Positions 45,590-52,936 of a stretch of DNA of 64,000 bases are shown piece by piece. Numbering within the stretch: the first letter of the stretch is position 1; every line of letters begins with the position of its first letter. This DNA comes from Bacillota bacterium (GTDB lineage Bacteria; Bacillota; Clostridia; Acetivibrionales; DSM-1351), in NCBI GenBank assembly GCA_023400235.1, contig JAEXFI010000017.1:40725-104724 (forward strand), in the 5' to 3' direction. The position numbers were made by a program, and so were the translations under genes. The notes beneath the pieces are model-generated. The model worked only from the letters and a program-made list of their open reading frames with translations, was not told the origin of the DNA and did not search any database.

Positions 45590-45669
45590 GTTTAATAGTT
45601 AATGGTTTTCTTATGATTTTTTACCGGGAAATAGAAAGCCTTGCAATGTATATGGCTTTTTTAAAAAGG

Positions 45670-45725
45670 CAATAATTTTACTAGCGAGATAAAAAAAATT
45701 ATCTTAGTAAAATTATTGTTTTTTT
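45670..45725 (+). terminator. Strong terminator of the SLH operon
   Basis: CAATAATTTTACTA (45670-45683) pairs perfectly with TAGTAAAATTATTG (45705-45718); the loop holds a further GAGATAA/TTATCT pairing. A run of T follows. Confidence 0.88.
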
Positions 45726-45802
45726 ATACCCGAAAGCTTAGACAGGCATATACTGGAATCCAATCAATATGCTTGCTCTTACCGGGTATGACAGGAGGGA
45801 AT

Positions 45803-46555
45803 ATGAGAAAACTGGTTTTTGTATTAATGGTACTTGTTCTAGTAGCTGGAGTTGTGGGAACCACATATTACATACGCAATTACAGAGATTCAGAGAGTGC
45901 GAAGGTTTCCATCAGTGATGCATTTAAATCATCCGGTGCAAAAATGGTAATAAATGAACTTTATTTTTTTGTACGGGCTGATAATAAGGTGAAAAAGCTG
46001 GATAAGCTGACTGCTATTTGCGAGGAGGTTTTTAAGGACCTCGAGGTTACCGGATATTCAAGGAACTCTACCAGCACCGATACTCTGGTAAAGACCGACT
46101 TGTCAGGAACAACTAAAGATGGTGTTAAAATAACTGCAATGGCAAGTATTGTAGGGAATAAATCCGGAGATGGAGACAAATATATAACTATAGATGCTAC
46201 TGAAACCGTAAACGGTTCGGCATTGCTTCTGAGAGACAGGATTGAAAAGGTTTTTGACAGGTATGGCCTTAAAGCGGTTGTAAACTCTTGTATTACTGGT
46301 ACTTACGAAGGAAATTTGCAGGATTCTCAGCTTGAGAACATTTGCAGGAAAATTCTTGACGACAGTGATGCAAAAAAGGTTGACAGCATGAGGCAGGAAA
46401 ACATCATCAGTGTATCGGCCTTCTCCCCCATGATTGACGATAAGCTGAGCATCGATGGAAAGAATATAAATCTGAGTCTTGCCATCAGATACAATAAGAT
46501 CGAAAACAAAACTTACCTTTGGGTGGCAACACCTGTGGTGAACACTGAATACTGA
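45803..46555 (+). CDS. ywmB: YwmB-like protein (TATA-box-binding-protein-like fold)
   Basis: 250 residues. N-terminal membrane helix or signal anchor (LVFVLMVLVLVAGVVGTTYY), then an extracytoplasmic domain of the YwmB family, which structurally resembles the TATA-binding protein but is not a DNA-binding factor as far as known. The assignment uses weak sequence resemblance, length and gene order: ywmB-murAA-spoIID is the order in Bacillus subtilis. ATG 45803 follows CAGGAGGG. The function is unknown; the position suggests a role in wall synthesis or sporulation. Confidence 0.75.
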   Translation: MRKLVFVLMVLVLVAGVVGTTYYIRNYRDSESAKVSISDAFKSSGAKMVINELYFFVRADNKVKKLDKLTAICEEVFKDLEVTGYSRNSTSTDTLVKTDLSGTTKDGVKITAMASIVGNKSGDGDKYITIDATETVNGSALLLRDRIEKVFDRYGLKAVVNSCITGTYEGNLQDSQLENICRKILDDSDAKKVDSMRQENIISVSAFSPMIDDKLSIDGKNINLSLAIRYNKIENKTYLWVATPVVNTEY

Positions 46556-46596
46556 GTGCAGCAATACAAAATTTTAAAAGGAAGGGAAGAGCTCAC

Positions 46597-47859
46597 TTGG
46601 CGAAATACGTTATTGGCGAAGGTGTACCTTTAAAAGGCAAAGTAAAAGTAGATGGTGCAAAGAATTCAGTTCTTCCGATAATGGCAGCTTCCCTGTTAGG
46701 TGAGTCCAAGAGTATTATTGAAGAAGTCCCGGATTTATATGATGTCAAAATGATGTGCGAGCTGATAAAATCACTGGGGGCAGACGTGGAAGCAATTCCC
46801 GGCAGTAACTCCATCAGCTTTCATGCCAGGGATATAACCAATTCCACGGCACCCTATGAATTAGTTAATAAATTAAGGGCTTCTTTTTTAATTATGGGAC
46901 CCATGCTGGCCAAAACAGGATATGTGAGAGTTGCATTACCCGGAGGCTGCGCCATCGGCTCAAGGCCTGTAGACTTGCATTTAAAGGGGTTTACGGCTCT
47001 TGGCGCTGAAATAACTCAGGGACATGGCTATATTGAAGCAAGGCGCGGAAAAAAACTCACAGGCAACAAAATATACCTGGACTTCCCCAGTGTAGGCGCT
47101 ACAGAGAATATACTGATGGCGGCTGTCCTGGCAGAAGGTCAGACAAGTATTGAAAATGCAGCAATAGAACCGGAAATAGTTGACCTTGCAAATTACCTGA
47201 ATGAAATGGGCGCCTGCATAAGGGGAGCAGGCACGGACACCATCAGAATTATTGGCGTAGACAGGCTTCAGGGCTGTACTCACACAATAATACCAGATAG
47301 AATTGAAGCAGGAACCTTCATGGTGGCTGCAGCAATTACAAACGGTGATGTGGAAATACAAAATATTGTACCCGATCATCTTAAACCCATTATTGCCAAG
47401 CTAAAGGAGACCGGCTTGGAAATAAGCGAGGAACTGACCTCCATAAGAATCAAAAGCAATGGGGGACTGAAGCCGGTGGATGTAAAAACCCTTCCATATC
47501 CGGGATTTCCCACAGACATGCAGGCGCAGATGACATCTCTGCTATGCTGCTCACAGGGAACCAGCATAGTGACGGAAACTATATTTGAAAACAGGTTTAT
47601 GCATGTCAGCGAATTGAAAAGAATGGGAGCAAATATCAAAATCGATGGCAGAACAGCAGTAATAGAAGGGAAACAATGTTTGACGGGAGCTACAGTCAAA
47701 GCCACGGATTTAAGGGCTGGAGCCGCACTTGTACTGGCTGGTCTTTCAGCAGAAGGGGCCACGGAAATTGGAGAAATACAGCATATCGACAGGGGTTACT
47801 GCAGGCTGGAACATAAGCTCAAAACACTAGGTGCAAAAATTGAAAGGGTGGAAGAATAA
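46597..47859 (+). CDS. murA: UDP-N-acetylglucosamine 1-carboxyvinyltransferase
   Basis: First committed step of peptidoglycan synthesis: transfers enolpyruvyl from PEP to UDP-GlcNAc; target of fosfomycin. 420 residues, normal length. The active-site cysteine is present (Cys118 in LPGGCAIGSRPVDLHLKGF), so sensitivity to fosfomycin at the target level is expected. Other marks: KVDGAKNSVLPIMAA near the N-terminus and TLPYPGFPTDMQAQ. The start is TTG 46597 after GGAAGGGAAGAG; no ATG gives a better fit. Confidence 0.97.
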   Translation: MAKYVIGEGVPLKGKVKVDGAKNSVLPIMAASLLGESKSIIEEVPDLYDVKMMCELIKSLGADVEAIPGSNSISFHARDITNSTAPYELVNKLRASFLIMGPMLAKTGYVRVALPGGCAIGSRPVDLHLKGFTALGAEITQGHGYIEARRGKKLTGNKIYLDFPSVGATENILMAAVLAEGQTSIENAAIEPEIVDLANYLNEMGACIRGAGTDTIRIIGVDRLQGCTHTIIPDRIEAGTFMVAAAITNGDVEIQNIVPDHLKPIIAKLKETGLEISEELTSIRIKSNGGLKPVDVKTLPYPGFPTDMQAQMTSLLCCSQGTSIVTETIFENRFMHVSELKRMGANIKIDGRTAVIEGKQCLTGATVKATDLRAGAALVLAGLSAEGATEIGEIQHIDRGYCRLEHKLKTLGAKIERVEE

Positions 47860-47922
47860 GCTGCAAAATGGATACTAGTACAACATTCGGCAAACAGGGT
47901 GCATAAGTTGGAGGAGATTTTT

Positions 47923-48042
47923 TTGAAATACAAGGCGGAGGAGTACGGAATAATTGCTTTATTCCAATTTGACAAACGATGTAGTTCGAAAAAATATAAC
48001 AAATTATGTGAGAGGATTTACCGAAAGTTGTACTTGGCGTAA
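47923..48042 (+). CDS. Possible 39-residue basic small protein
   Basis: TTG 47923 has an excellent ribosome-binding site (GGAGGAG, 47910-47916, 6-nt spacer). The frame ends at TAA 48040-48042, exactly where the terminator stem begins. The product is basic and Cys-containing (MKYKAEEYGIIALFQFDKRC, then SSKKYNKLCERIYRKLYLA), with no family that I recognise. The tight fit between ribosome-binding site and terminator is the main support. It could still be chance. Confidence 0.4.
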   Translation: MKYKAEEYGIIALFQFDKRCSSKKYNKLCERIYRKLYLA

Positions 48043-48084
48043 ATAGCTGCAATTATTTCTGTAATGGAAAAATTGCAGCTATTT
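48041..48084 (+). terminator. Terminator after murA and the small frame
   Basis: AAATAGCTGCAAT (48041-48053) pairs perfectly with ATTGCAGCTATTT (48072-48084), 13 bp, ending in a T-rich arm. Confidence 0.75.
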
Positions 48085-48130
48085 TAATGCAACCTGAGAA
48101 ATTACGCAAAATCCGTATACAATCAAAAAT

Positions 48131-48159
48131 CATAATTTTGACCTTAAAATAATATAAAT
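48131..48159 (+). promoter_or_regulatory. Possible SigE-type sporulation promoter of spoIID
   Basis: CATAATT (48131-48137), 13 nt, AATATAAAT (48151-48159) loosely resembles the SigE pattern. spoIID belongs to the SigE regulon in Bacillus, which makes the site plausible, but the match is imperfect. Confidence 0.3.
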
Positions 48160-48169
48160 AAAACATGTC

Positions 48170-48231
48170 CTGCCTGGAAGCCCAGGCAGCTTGTTTGCAT
48201 AAAATTGTGCCCGGAGCCGCAGGGGCGTGGC
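48170..48231 (+). other. Two consecutive hairpins in the spoIID leader
   Basis: CTGCCTGG (48170-48177) pairs with CCAGGCAG (48182-48189). A second hairpin pairs TGTGCC (from 48206) with GGCACA (ending 48231), with inner GCC/GGC. The GGGGG ribosome-binding site of spoIID follows about 5 nt later. Confidence 0.45.
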
Positions 48232-48247
48232 ACAGTCGGGGGTCGAG

Positions 48248-49240
48248 ATGAAGAAAATCTGTCTTTACATAATTGCCATGATAGTGATAATAATCTTTAT
48301 ACCTTTTATATTTGTACGGAATTTTGTTGTTATCCAGGAGGAGGTAACCCAAAATGCAGAGCATGCGGAAAAGCCAATAACCATAAATGTGTATCTTACT
48401 GACCAGAAAAAGATTGTAAAGATGAATATAGAGGACTATCTTGTTGGTGTTGTAGCTGCAGAGATGCCGGCGTCCTTTCAGCCTGAGGCGCTTAAGGCAC
48501 AGGCCATAGCAGCCAGGACTTATGCCCTTGGACGGGCAGCAAAGCTTTATGGTTCTTCTGAGACCTCACATAACGGAGCGGATGTCTGCACAAGTCCTGC
48601 CCACTGCCAGGCCTGGATCAGCAAAGAGACAGCCATGAGACGCTGGGGATTGTTCTCTTCCTTTAAATACTGGAATAAGATATTAAAAGCTGTTAACGAT
48701 ACAGAAGGTCAGATAATAGAGTATAACGGAGTCATAATTAATCCCCTTTTTCATTCCAACAGCGGCGGGCATACGGAAAATGTGGAGGATGTGTGGGCAG
48801 GCACCGCTGAACCATACTTGAGAGGAGTTGAAAGTCCGGGAGAAGATACTTTCTCGGAGTATAAATCTCAGATAGTGATGGAGCAGGAGGAAATGGTGGA
48901 AAAGCTGAGGGCCTTCAAACCTGAATTTGAGCTGAAAAACAAGGATATACTGTCTGCAGTGGAGATAAAAAAGTATTCGTCCGGAGAGAGAATAATGGAA
49001 ATGAAAATTGGCAATATAACAATAAAGGGTACTGACTTCAGAAAGATTTTCCAGCTAAAGTCAGCTAATTTCAAGCTGTCTGAACTTTCAAACGGGAAGA
49101 TTGCCATAACTACCGTAGGCTATGGCCACGGGGTAGGAATGAGCCAGTGCGGAGCCGATTACATGGCCAAGGAGGGATATACCTGCTCTGATATTTTAAA
49201 ATATTATTATAAGGGCGTTGCTATAAAGAAAATTAGCTAA
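48248..49240 (+). CDS. spoIID: Stage II sporulation protein D (lytic transglycosylase)
   Basis: 330 residues. Membrane-anchored enzyme of the DMP engulfment machine; cleaves glycan strands denuded of stem peptides. N-terminal helix (IIAMIVIIIFIPFIFV), then the SpoIID domain with EDYLVGVVAAEMPASF, where Glu72 is the probable catalytic acid, QAIAARTYALG, HSNSGGHTENVEDVW and GYGHGVGMSQCGADYMA. ATG 48248 follows GGGGGTCGAG; the longer GTG start (48227) would lie inside the leader hairpin. spoIIQ follows after 70 nt. spoIIM and spoIIP are not in the window. Confidence 0.96.
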   Translation: MKKICLYIIAMIVIIIFIPFIFVRNFVVIQEEVTQNAEHAEKPITINVYLTDQKKIVKMNIEDYLVGVVAAEMPASFQPEALKAQAIAARTYALGRAAKLYGSSETSHNGADVCTSPAHCQAWISKETAMRRWGLFSSFKYWNKILKAVNDTEGQIIEYNGVIINPLFHSNSGGHTENVEDVWAGTAEPYLRGVESPGEDTFSEYKSQIVMEQEEMVEKLRAFKPEFELKNKDILSAVEIKKYSSGERIMEMKIGNITIKGTDFRKIFQLKSANFKLSELSNGKIAITTVGYGHGVGMSQCGADYMAKEGYTCSDILKYYYKGVAIKKIS

Positions 49241-49310
49241 AATGATTTTACCTTCATGTATATTGTTGGCAATAAAGGAAACAATAATTAATGGAGGTGG
49301 AATATATACT

Positions 49311-50123
49311 ATGAAGAAACTTATTCCAGACGAAAAGAATTGGAAAGACAAGCTGTCAAGATTCTTCAGCAATAAAGGATTCTTTGTAATACTGGCAGTT
49401 TGTATAATCATTGTGGCAGCCACAGCGATATTTGTAACTACTCAAAACCTGAACTCTCCTGATACGGGCATCAACAACCAAGGTAAGATAATCCCAGGTG
49501 ATGAAAATGCCAGCCAGGCAGATCAGGAGGATCCTGCAAAAGCGGTAGCGGCGGGCACGGCGGCAAAAAATGCACCAAATCAGGTGGCGCCTGCACCAAA
49601 TTCTGCTAAAGAGCCTGCAAAGGAGCCGGCCAAGAGTTCGACGCCTGCAAAGACCAAGTCAATAGCTTCAAATGCAGCAATTACATTTATACGCCCTGTG
49701 GAGGGTTCTATAATGAAGGACTATACCAGGGACGTAAATACCTTCTCGGAATCAAAAACTCTGGGAGACATTAGGGCTCATACCGGGCTGGACTTTAAAG
49801 TAGACAAGCTCACTAAGGTAAGAGCAGTTGCAGACGGAACAGTATCCCTTGTGGAGGACAATTCAAACGGAATAACCGTTGAAATAACTCACGGGACAGG
49901 CGGGCTGAAGACCAGGTATGCAGGTTTGTCAAAACAGGACCTGGAGAATATAAGCTGCGGCTTGAAGGTTAAGGCAAATGATATAATCGGGCTGGTTGGA
50001 GATCCGATTCAAAGTGAATGTGAAGATGGTGCCCATCTGCATTTTGAAGTTCTAAAAAACGGAAAAGCGGTGGACCCGGTACCATATTTAAAGTCATCAA
50101 CATCTGCAAATACTGCAAAATAA
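49311..50123 (+). CDS. spoIIQ: SpoIIQ-like M23 peptidase
   Basis: 270 residues. Cytoplasmic N-terminus, membrane helix (FFVILAVCIIIVAATAIFV, about 22-42), a disordered Ala/Pro/Lys-rich linker (about 60-120), then an M23 (LytM) domain (about 130-265). The zinc ligands are all there: His157 and Asp161 in HTGLDF, His244 in HLHFEV, with His242 as the catalytic partner. Bacillus SpoIIQ lacks part of this set and is inactive, while clostridial SpoIIQ proteins keep it, so an active endopeptidase is expected. It would form the forespore half of the SpoIIQ-SpoIIIAH channel. ATG 49311 has GGAGGTGG upstream. Confidence 0.88.
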   Translation: MKKLIPDEKNWKDKLSRFFSNKGFFVILAVCIIIVAATAIFVTTQNLNSPDTGINNQGKIIPGDENASQADQEDPAKAVAAGTAAKNAPNQVAPAPNSAKEPAKEPAKSSTPAKTKSIASNAAITFIRPVEGSIMKDYTRDVNTFSESKTLGDIRAHTGLDFKVDKLTKVRAVADGTVSLVEDNSNGITVEITHGTGGLKTRYAGLSKQDLENISCGLKVKANDIIGLVGDPIQSECEDGAHLHFEVLKNGKAVDPVPYLKSSTSANTAK

Positions 50124-50152
50124 TATGAACTAAAAAGCAAGTATTTTATAAA

Positions 50153-50185
50153 GAAAAGCGGAATCCGTCCAGGGTTCTGCTTTTC
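50153..50185 (+). terminator. Terminator after spoIIQ
   Basis: GAAAAGCGGAATCC (50153-50166) folds onto GGGTTCTGCTTTTC-like sequence (to 50185) with two G-U pairs and a 5-nt loop. Confidence 0.7.
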
Positions 50186-50284
50186 ATGCCGTTATTCGCA
50201 AAGGCTTAAACGCTGTCAATGCATGAAACCGTATGTGTATGTGCCGGATGCTGCATGAAACCAGATGGAACAGACTGCAAATCC

Positions 50285-50314
50285 TTGTTTTAATTTAACA
50301 TAACAGGGTATATT
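50285..50314 (+). promoter_or_regulatory. Probable promoter of the ferritin-like gene
   Basis: TTGTTT (50285-50290), 18 nt, TATATT (50309-50314). A GCCGG...CCGGC hairpin occurs in the leader near 50339-50358. Confidence 0.5.
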
Positions 50315-50388
50315 CTTTATAGATTATAAAGCCTTTCAGCCGGGATATTAATACCGGCTCAATATTAATTTAACAGGGAGACAGTATT

Positions 50389-50895
50389 ATGAGCAAAATA
50401 AAAGAGATTCTGGAATACGCCATGAGAATGGAGAACGATGCGCAGGAGTTCTACAGCTTTAATATGGACAGGGTTAAATCTGCTGAACTTAAAAAGCTTT
50501 TTGAAGAACTGGCAGAAATGGAGAAGAACCATTATGCTGTTTTAAGCAGTATTTATGACATATTGAAGGTGACACCTCCTCCTATTGTAATGTCCTGGGT
50601 GGTGGATGATACCTCCAGAGAAAAAAATATATCCGTAATAGCTGATAATTCGGAGCTTATAACTGATGAAAGTGCAATTTCGGATTTGGCTGTTATCAGA
50701 ATGGCATATCTTATGGAAAGTGATTTTGCGTTGTTCTATTCCAATGCTGCTGCACAGGTTGAGGACGGGGAGGCTAAAAACTTCCTCCTGGAATTGGCCG
50801 AGTGGGAAAAGAAGCATGAGACCATGTTCAAAGAGCGGTATGAAAAGCTTTTGAAGCAGAGCTGGAAGGATGTAGCGGGAATTATTTTTAAATAG
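50389..50895 (+). CDS. Ferritin-like (rubrerythrin-type) diiron protein
   Basis: 168 residues in two four-helix halves. Candidate iron ligands occur in four helices: MENDAQEFY (Glu), EMEKNHY (Glu and His), MESDFALFY (Glu) and EWEKKHE (Glu and His), the E...ExxH...E...ExxH layout of rubrerythrin-like proteins. The rubredoxin tail of classical rubrerythrin is missing. Possible role: peroxide reduction or iron handling in an anaerobe; this is family-based inference. CAGGGAG lies upstream of the ATG. It stands alone between two terminators. Confidence 0.8.
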   Translation: MSKIKEILEYAMRMENDAQEFYSFNMDRVKSAELKKLFEELAEMEKNHYAVLSSIYDILKVTPPPIVMSWVVDDTSREKNISVIADNSELITDESAISDLAVIRMAYLMESDFALFYSNAAAQVEDGEAKNFLLELAEWEKKHETMFKERYEKLLKQSWKDVAGIIFK

Positions 50896-50941
50896 TCAGG
50901 CCCGTTAATACATATTATAAGTGATTACAGGGGTTTATCCG

Positions 50942-50984
50942 AAGAGCCGGAACTTGTGCAATAGTGTGCAAGCCCGGCTCTTTT
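50942..50984 (+). terminator. Terminator after the ferritin-like gene
   Basis: AAGAGCCGG (50942-50950) pairs with CCGGCTCTT (50974-50982), with an inner CTTG.GCA/TGTGCAAG pairing, and ends in TTTT. Confidence 0.8.
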
Positions 50985-51130
50985 GCCATGTTGCTGGATT
51001 TTCTTGTATTCTTGGTACTTAAATAGTAAAATGTAAAATATAATTTAAATGACATAGTAGGATCTCAAAATTAATATATTAGCCGGAGTCAAAGTTTTGA
51101 CTTACGTACATTTATGGTATGGAGGTATTT

Positions 51131-52273
51131 ATGGCAAAAAAAAGAGTGGCTGTAATATTCGGGGGGCAGTCTTCAGAACATGAGGTGTCCAGGGTTTCGG
51201 CTCAATCTGTAATAGAGAATATAGATAAATCAAAATATGATGTTGTTATGATAGGAATTACAAAAGAAGGACAATGGCTTACATATGAGGGACCTGCTGA
51301 AAAGATTGGCAGCGGGGAATGGCAGGCGTTGGCAGAGACTGCCCTTGTTGGAGGCGGAGTCTCAGGGGCTGTCTCAGGGGATATCTCGGTTGGCTCAAAG
51401 GAGCTGCTGGTAAAAAATACTGCCAAAAGCATAATTTCAGAAAACTCCAAGCAGCCTGTAGACGTGGTTTTTCCGGTTTTGCACGGCTGCAACGGAGAGG
51501 ATGGCACCATTCAGGGACTGTTCGAGCTTGCAGGCATACCATATGTGGGCTGCGGTGTGCTTGGTTCAGCGGTGGGCATGGACAAGGCCTATACAAAGAT
51601 AATATTTGAAAAGGAAGGCCTTCCACAGGGAAAATATCTGGTGTATAACAGAAAACAGATAAGCTTCCGGACACAGGAGGTAGTAGAGGAAGTAGAAGCA
51701 GTGCTGACATATCCCTGCTTTGTAAAGCCGTCAAATGCCGGTTCGTCGGTGGGGGTTAACAAGGCTTCAAACAGGGAAGAATTGATAAGAGCTCTTGAAA
51801 TAGCAGCAAAAAATGATAGAAGAGTGCTTGTTGAAGAATTTATAGACGGCAGGGAGATAGAGTGTGCAGTGCTTGGAAATGATGAGCCCATAGCTTCGGC
51901 AGTTGGAGAGGTGGTTCCCTGCAATGATTTTTATGACTACGAAGCCAAGTATCAGGTTGGAGATGATTCCAAGGTAATCATACCTGCTGAAAACCTGCCT
52001 GCCCATACAGAACAGAAAATCAGGGAGTACTCTGTCAGGGCATTCCGGTGCCTGGACTGTGCAGGACTTTCCAGAGTGGACTTCTTTGTACATAAGGTTA
52101 CCGGCGAGGTTTATATAAACGAAATAAATACTCTCCCCGGCTTTACGCAGATAAGCATGTATCCCAAACTTTGGGCTGCAAGCGGCATGGAATATTCCCA
52201 GCTTATTGACAGGCTGCTTGAACTGGCCTATGAAAGATTTGAGGACTGTAAAAGGGAGTTTACCAATTCCTGA
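51131..52273 (+). CDS. ddl: D-alanine--D-alanine ligase
   Basis: 380 residues, ATP-grasp enzyme that makes D-Ala-D-Ala for the peptidoglycan stem. Marks: VAVIFGGQSSEHEVS at the N-terminus, VFPVLHGCNGEDGTIQGLFE, FVKPSNAGSSVGV, and the Mg2+-binding INEINTLPGFTQISMYPKLW. The loop residue that separates D-Ala-D-Ala from D-Ala-D-Lac ligases appears to be Tyr (DFYDYEAKYQ), as in normal Ddl. ATG 51131 follows GGAGG (51121-51125) at 5 nt; ATG 51119 precedes that site. Confidence 0.96.
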   Translation: MAKKRVAVIFGGQSSEHEVSRVSAQSVIENIDKSKYDVVMIGITKEGQWLTYEGPAEKIGSGEWQALAETALVGGGVSGAVSGDISVGSKELLVKNTAKSIISENSKQPVDVVFPVLHGCNGEDGTIQGLFELAGIPYVGCGVLGSAVGMDKAYTKIIFEKEGLPQGKYLVYNRKQISFRTQEVVEEVEAVLTYPCFVKPSNAGSSVGVNKASNREELIRALEIAAKNDRRVLVEEFIDGREIECAVLGNDEPIASAVGEVVPCNDFYDYEAKYQVGDDSKVIIPAENLPAHTEQKIREYSVRAFRCLDCAGLSRVDFFVHKVTGEVYINEINTLPGFTQISMYPKLWAASGMEYSQLIDRLLELAYERFEDCKREFTNS

Positions 52274-52319
52274 GTTATCTCAAGCAGGGATAAACTGCCG
52301 TATGGCTGTGGTGTACCTT

Positions 52320-52344
52320 AGGCTCCCGGAATTCGGGAGCTTTT
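52320..52344 (+). terminator. Terminator after ddl
   Basis: GCTCCCG (52322-52328) pairs with CGGGAGC (52334-52340) around a 5-nt loop, followed by TTTT. Confidence 0.78.
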
Positions 52345-52367
52345 AGGATTAATTTCTTTGCTTATGG

Positions 52368-52396
52368 TTGAAAAAATCACATTTAATGTATATTAT
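52368..52396 (+). promoter_or_regulatory. SigA-type promoter of ywiB-argS
   Basis: TTGAAA (52368-52373), 17 nt, TATTAT (52391-52396). Leader about 65 nt; no T-box-like leader is present in that short space. Confidence 0.68.
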
Positions 52397-52468
52397 ATCA
52401 TCTGTAGGCAGCAAGACGGCCACTGGAACGGCAGGAGCAACCTTGACCGGAATTGAGGAGGAAACTGG

Positions 52469-52936
52469 ATGAGTAAAGACGTGATAATTAATGTAAAGGG
52501 TATTCAAACCGATCCTGAAAATGACAGCAATACTCTTGAACTTATCACAGAAGGAAAGTACTATCAGAAGGGCAATAATTACTATATTACCTATAAGGAA
52601 AGCGAAGTCACCGGAATGGTGGGCACGACTACAACCTTAAAGGTATCTGACGGTGTTGTGACCTTAATGAGATTTGGAAAAGTAAATTCGCAGTTTGTTT
52701 TTCAGAAGGGGCAGAAGCACATATCCTCATATGAAACCGAACATGGGGCTTTTACAATTGGTGTGTACGCTAATAATGTTGACATAAACATAAATGATTC
52801 AGGCGGAGAAATACGTGTGGGCTATCAAATGGAGATAGATAGCCACAACACCGGAAGAAATGATTTTTATATGCAAATAAGAGAGGTAGGAGCTGCAAAT
52901 GAGAAACATAACAGAGGAAATACGCCAGCAAATTAA
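52469..52936 (+). CDS. ywiB: DUF1934 (YwiB-like) beta-barrel protein
   Basis: 155 residues of DUF1934, a small calycin-like barrel. Segments such as YYITYKESEVTGMVGTTTTL and ISSYETEHGAFTIGVYANN fit the family. Biochemical role unknown. The ywiB-argS pairing is known from Bacillus. Its last 38 nt overlap the argS start, so the two are translationally coupled. GGAGG lies 8 nt before the ATG. Confidence 0.87.
   Translation: MSKDVIINVKGIQTDPENDSNTLELITEGKYYQKGNNYYITYKESEVTGMVGTTTTLKVSDGVVTLMRFGKVNSQFVFQKGQKHISSYETEHGAFTIGVYANNVDININDSGGEIRVGYQMEIDSHNTGRNDFYMQIREVGAANEKHNRGNTPAN

Larger units (their letters stand above)
47860..48247 (+). other. Intergenic region between murA and spoIID
   Basis: 388 bp. 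It holds a possible 39-codon gene (47923-48042), a terminator (48041-48084), a possible SigE-type promoter (48131-48159) and two hairpins in the spoIID leader (48170-48189 and 48206-48231). Confidence 0.7.

Noticed and set aside
50896..51130. Promoter for ddl around TATAAT 51039-51044
   Set aside because: A good -10 is present, but no -35 at normal spacing; TTGGTA lies 21 nt away. Not listed as a promoter.
52397..52468. T-box leader for argS
   Set aside because: The leader is far too short and lies before ywiB; no T-box motif is seen.
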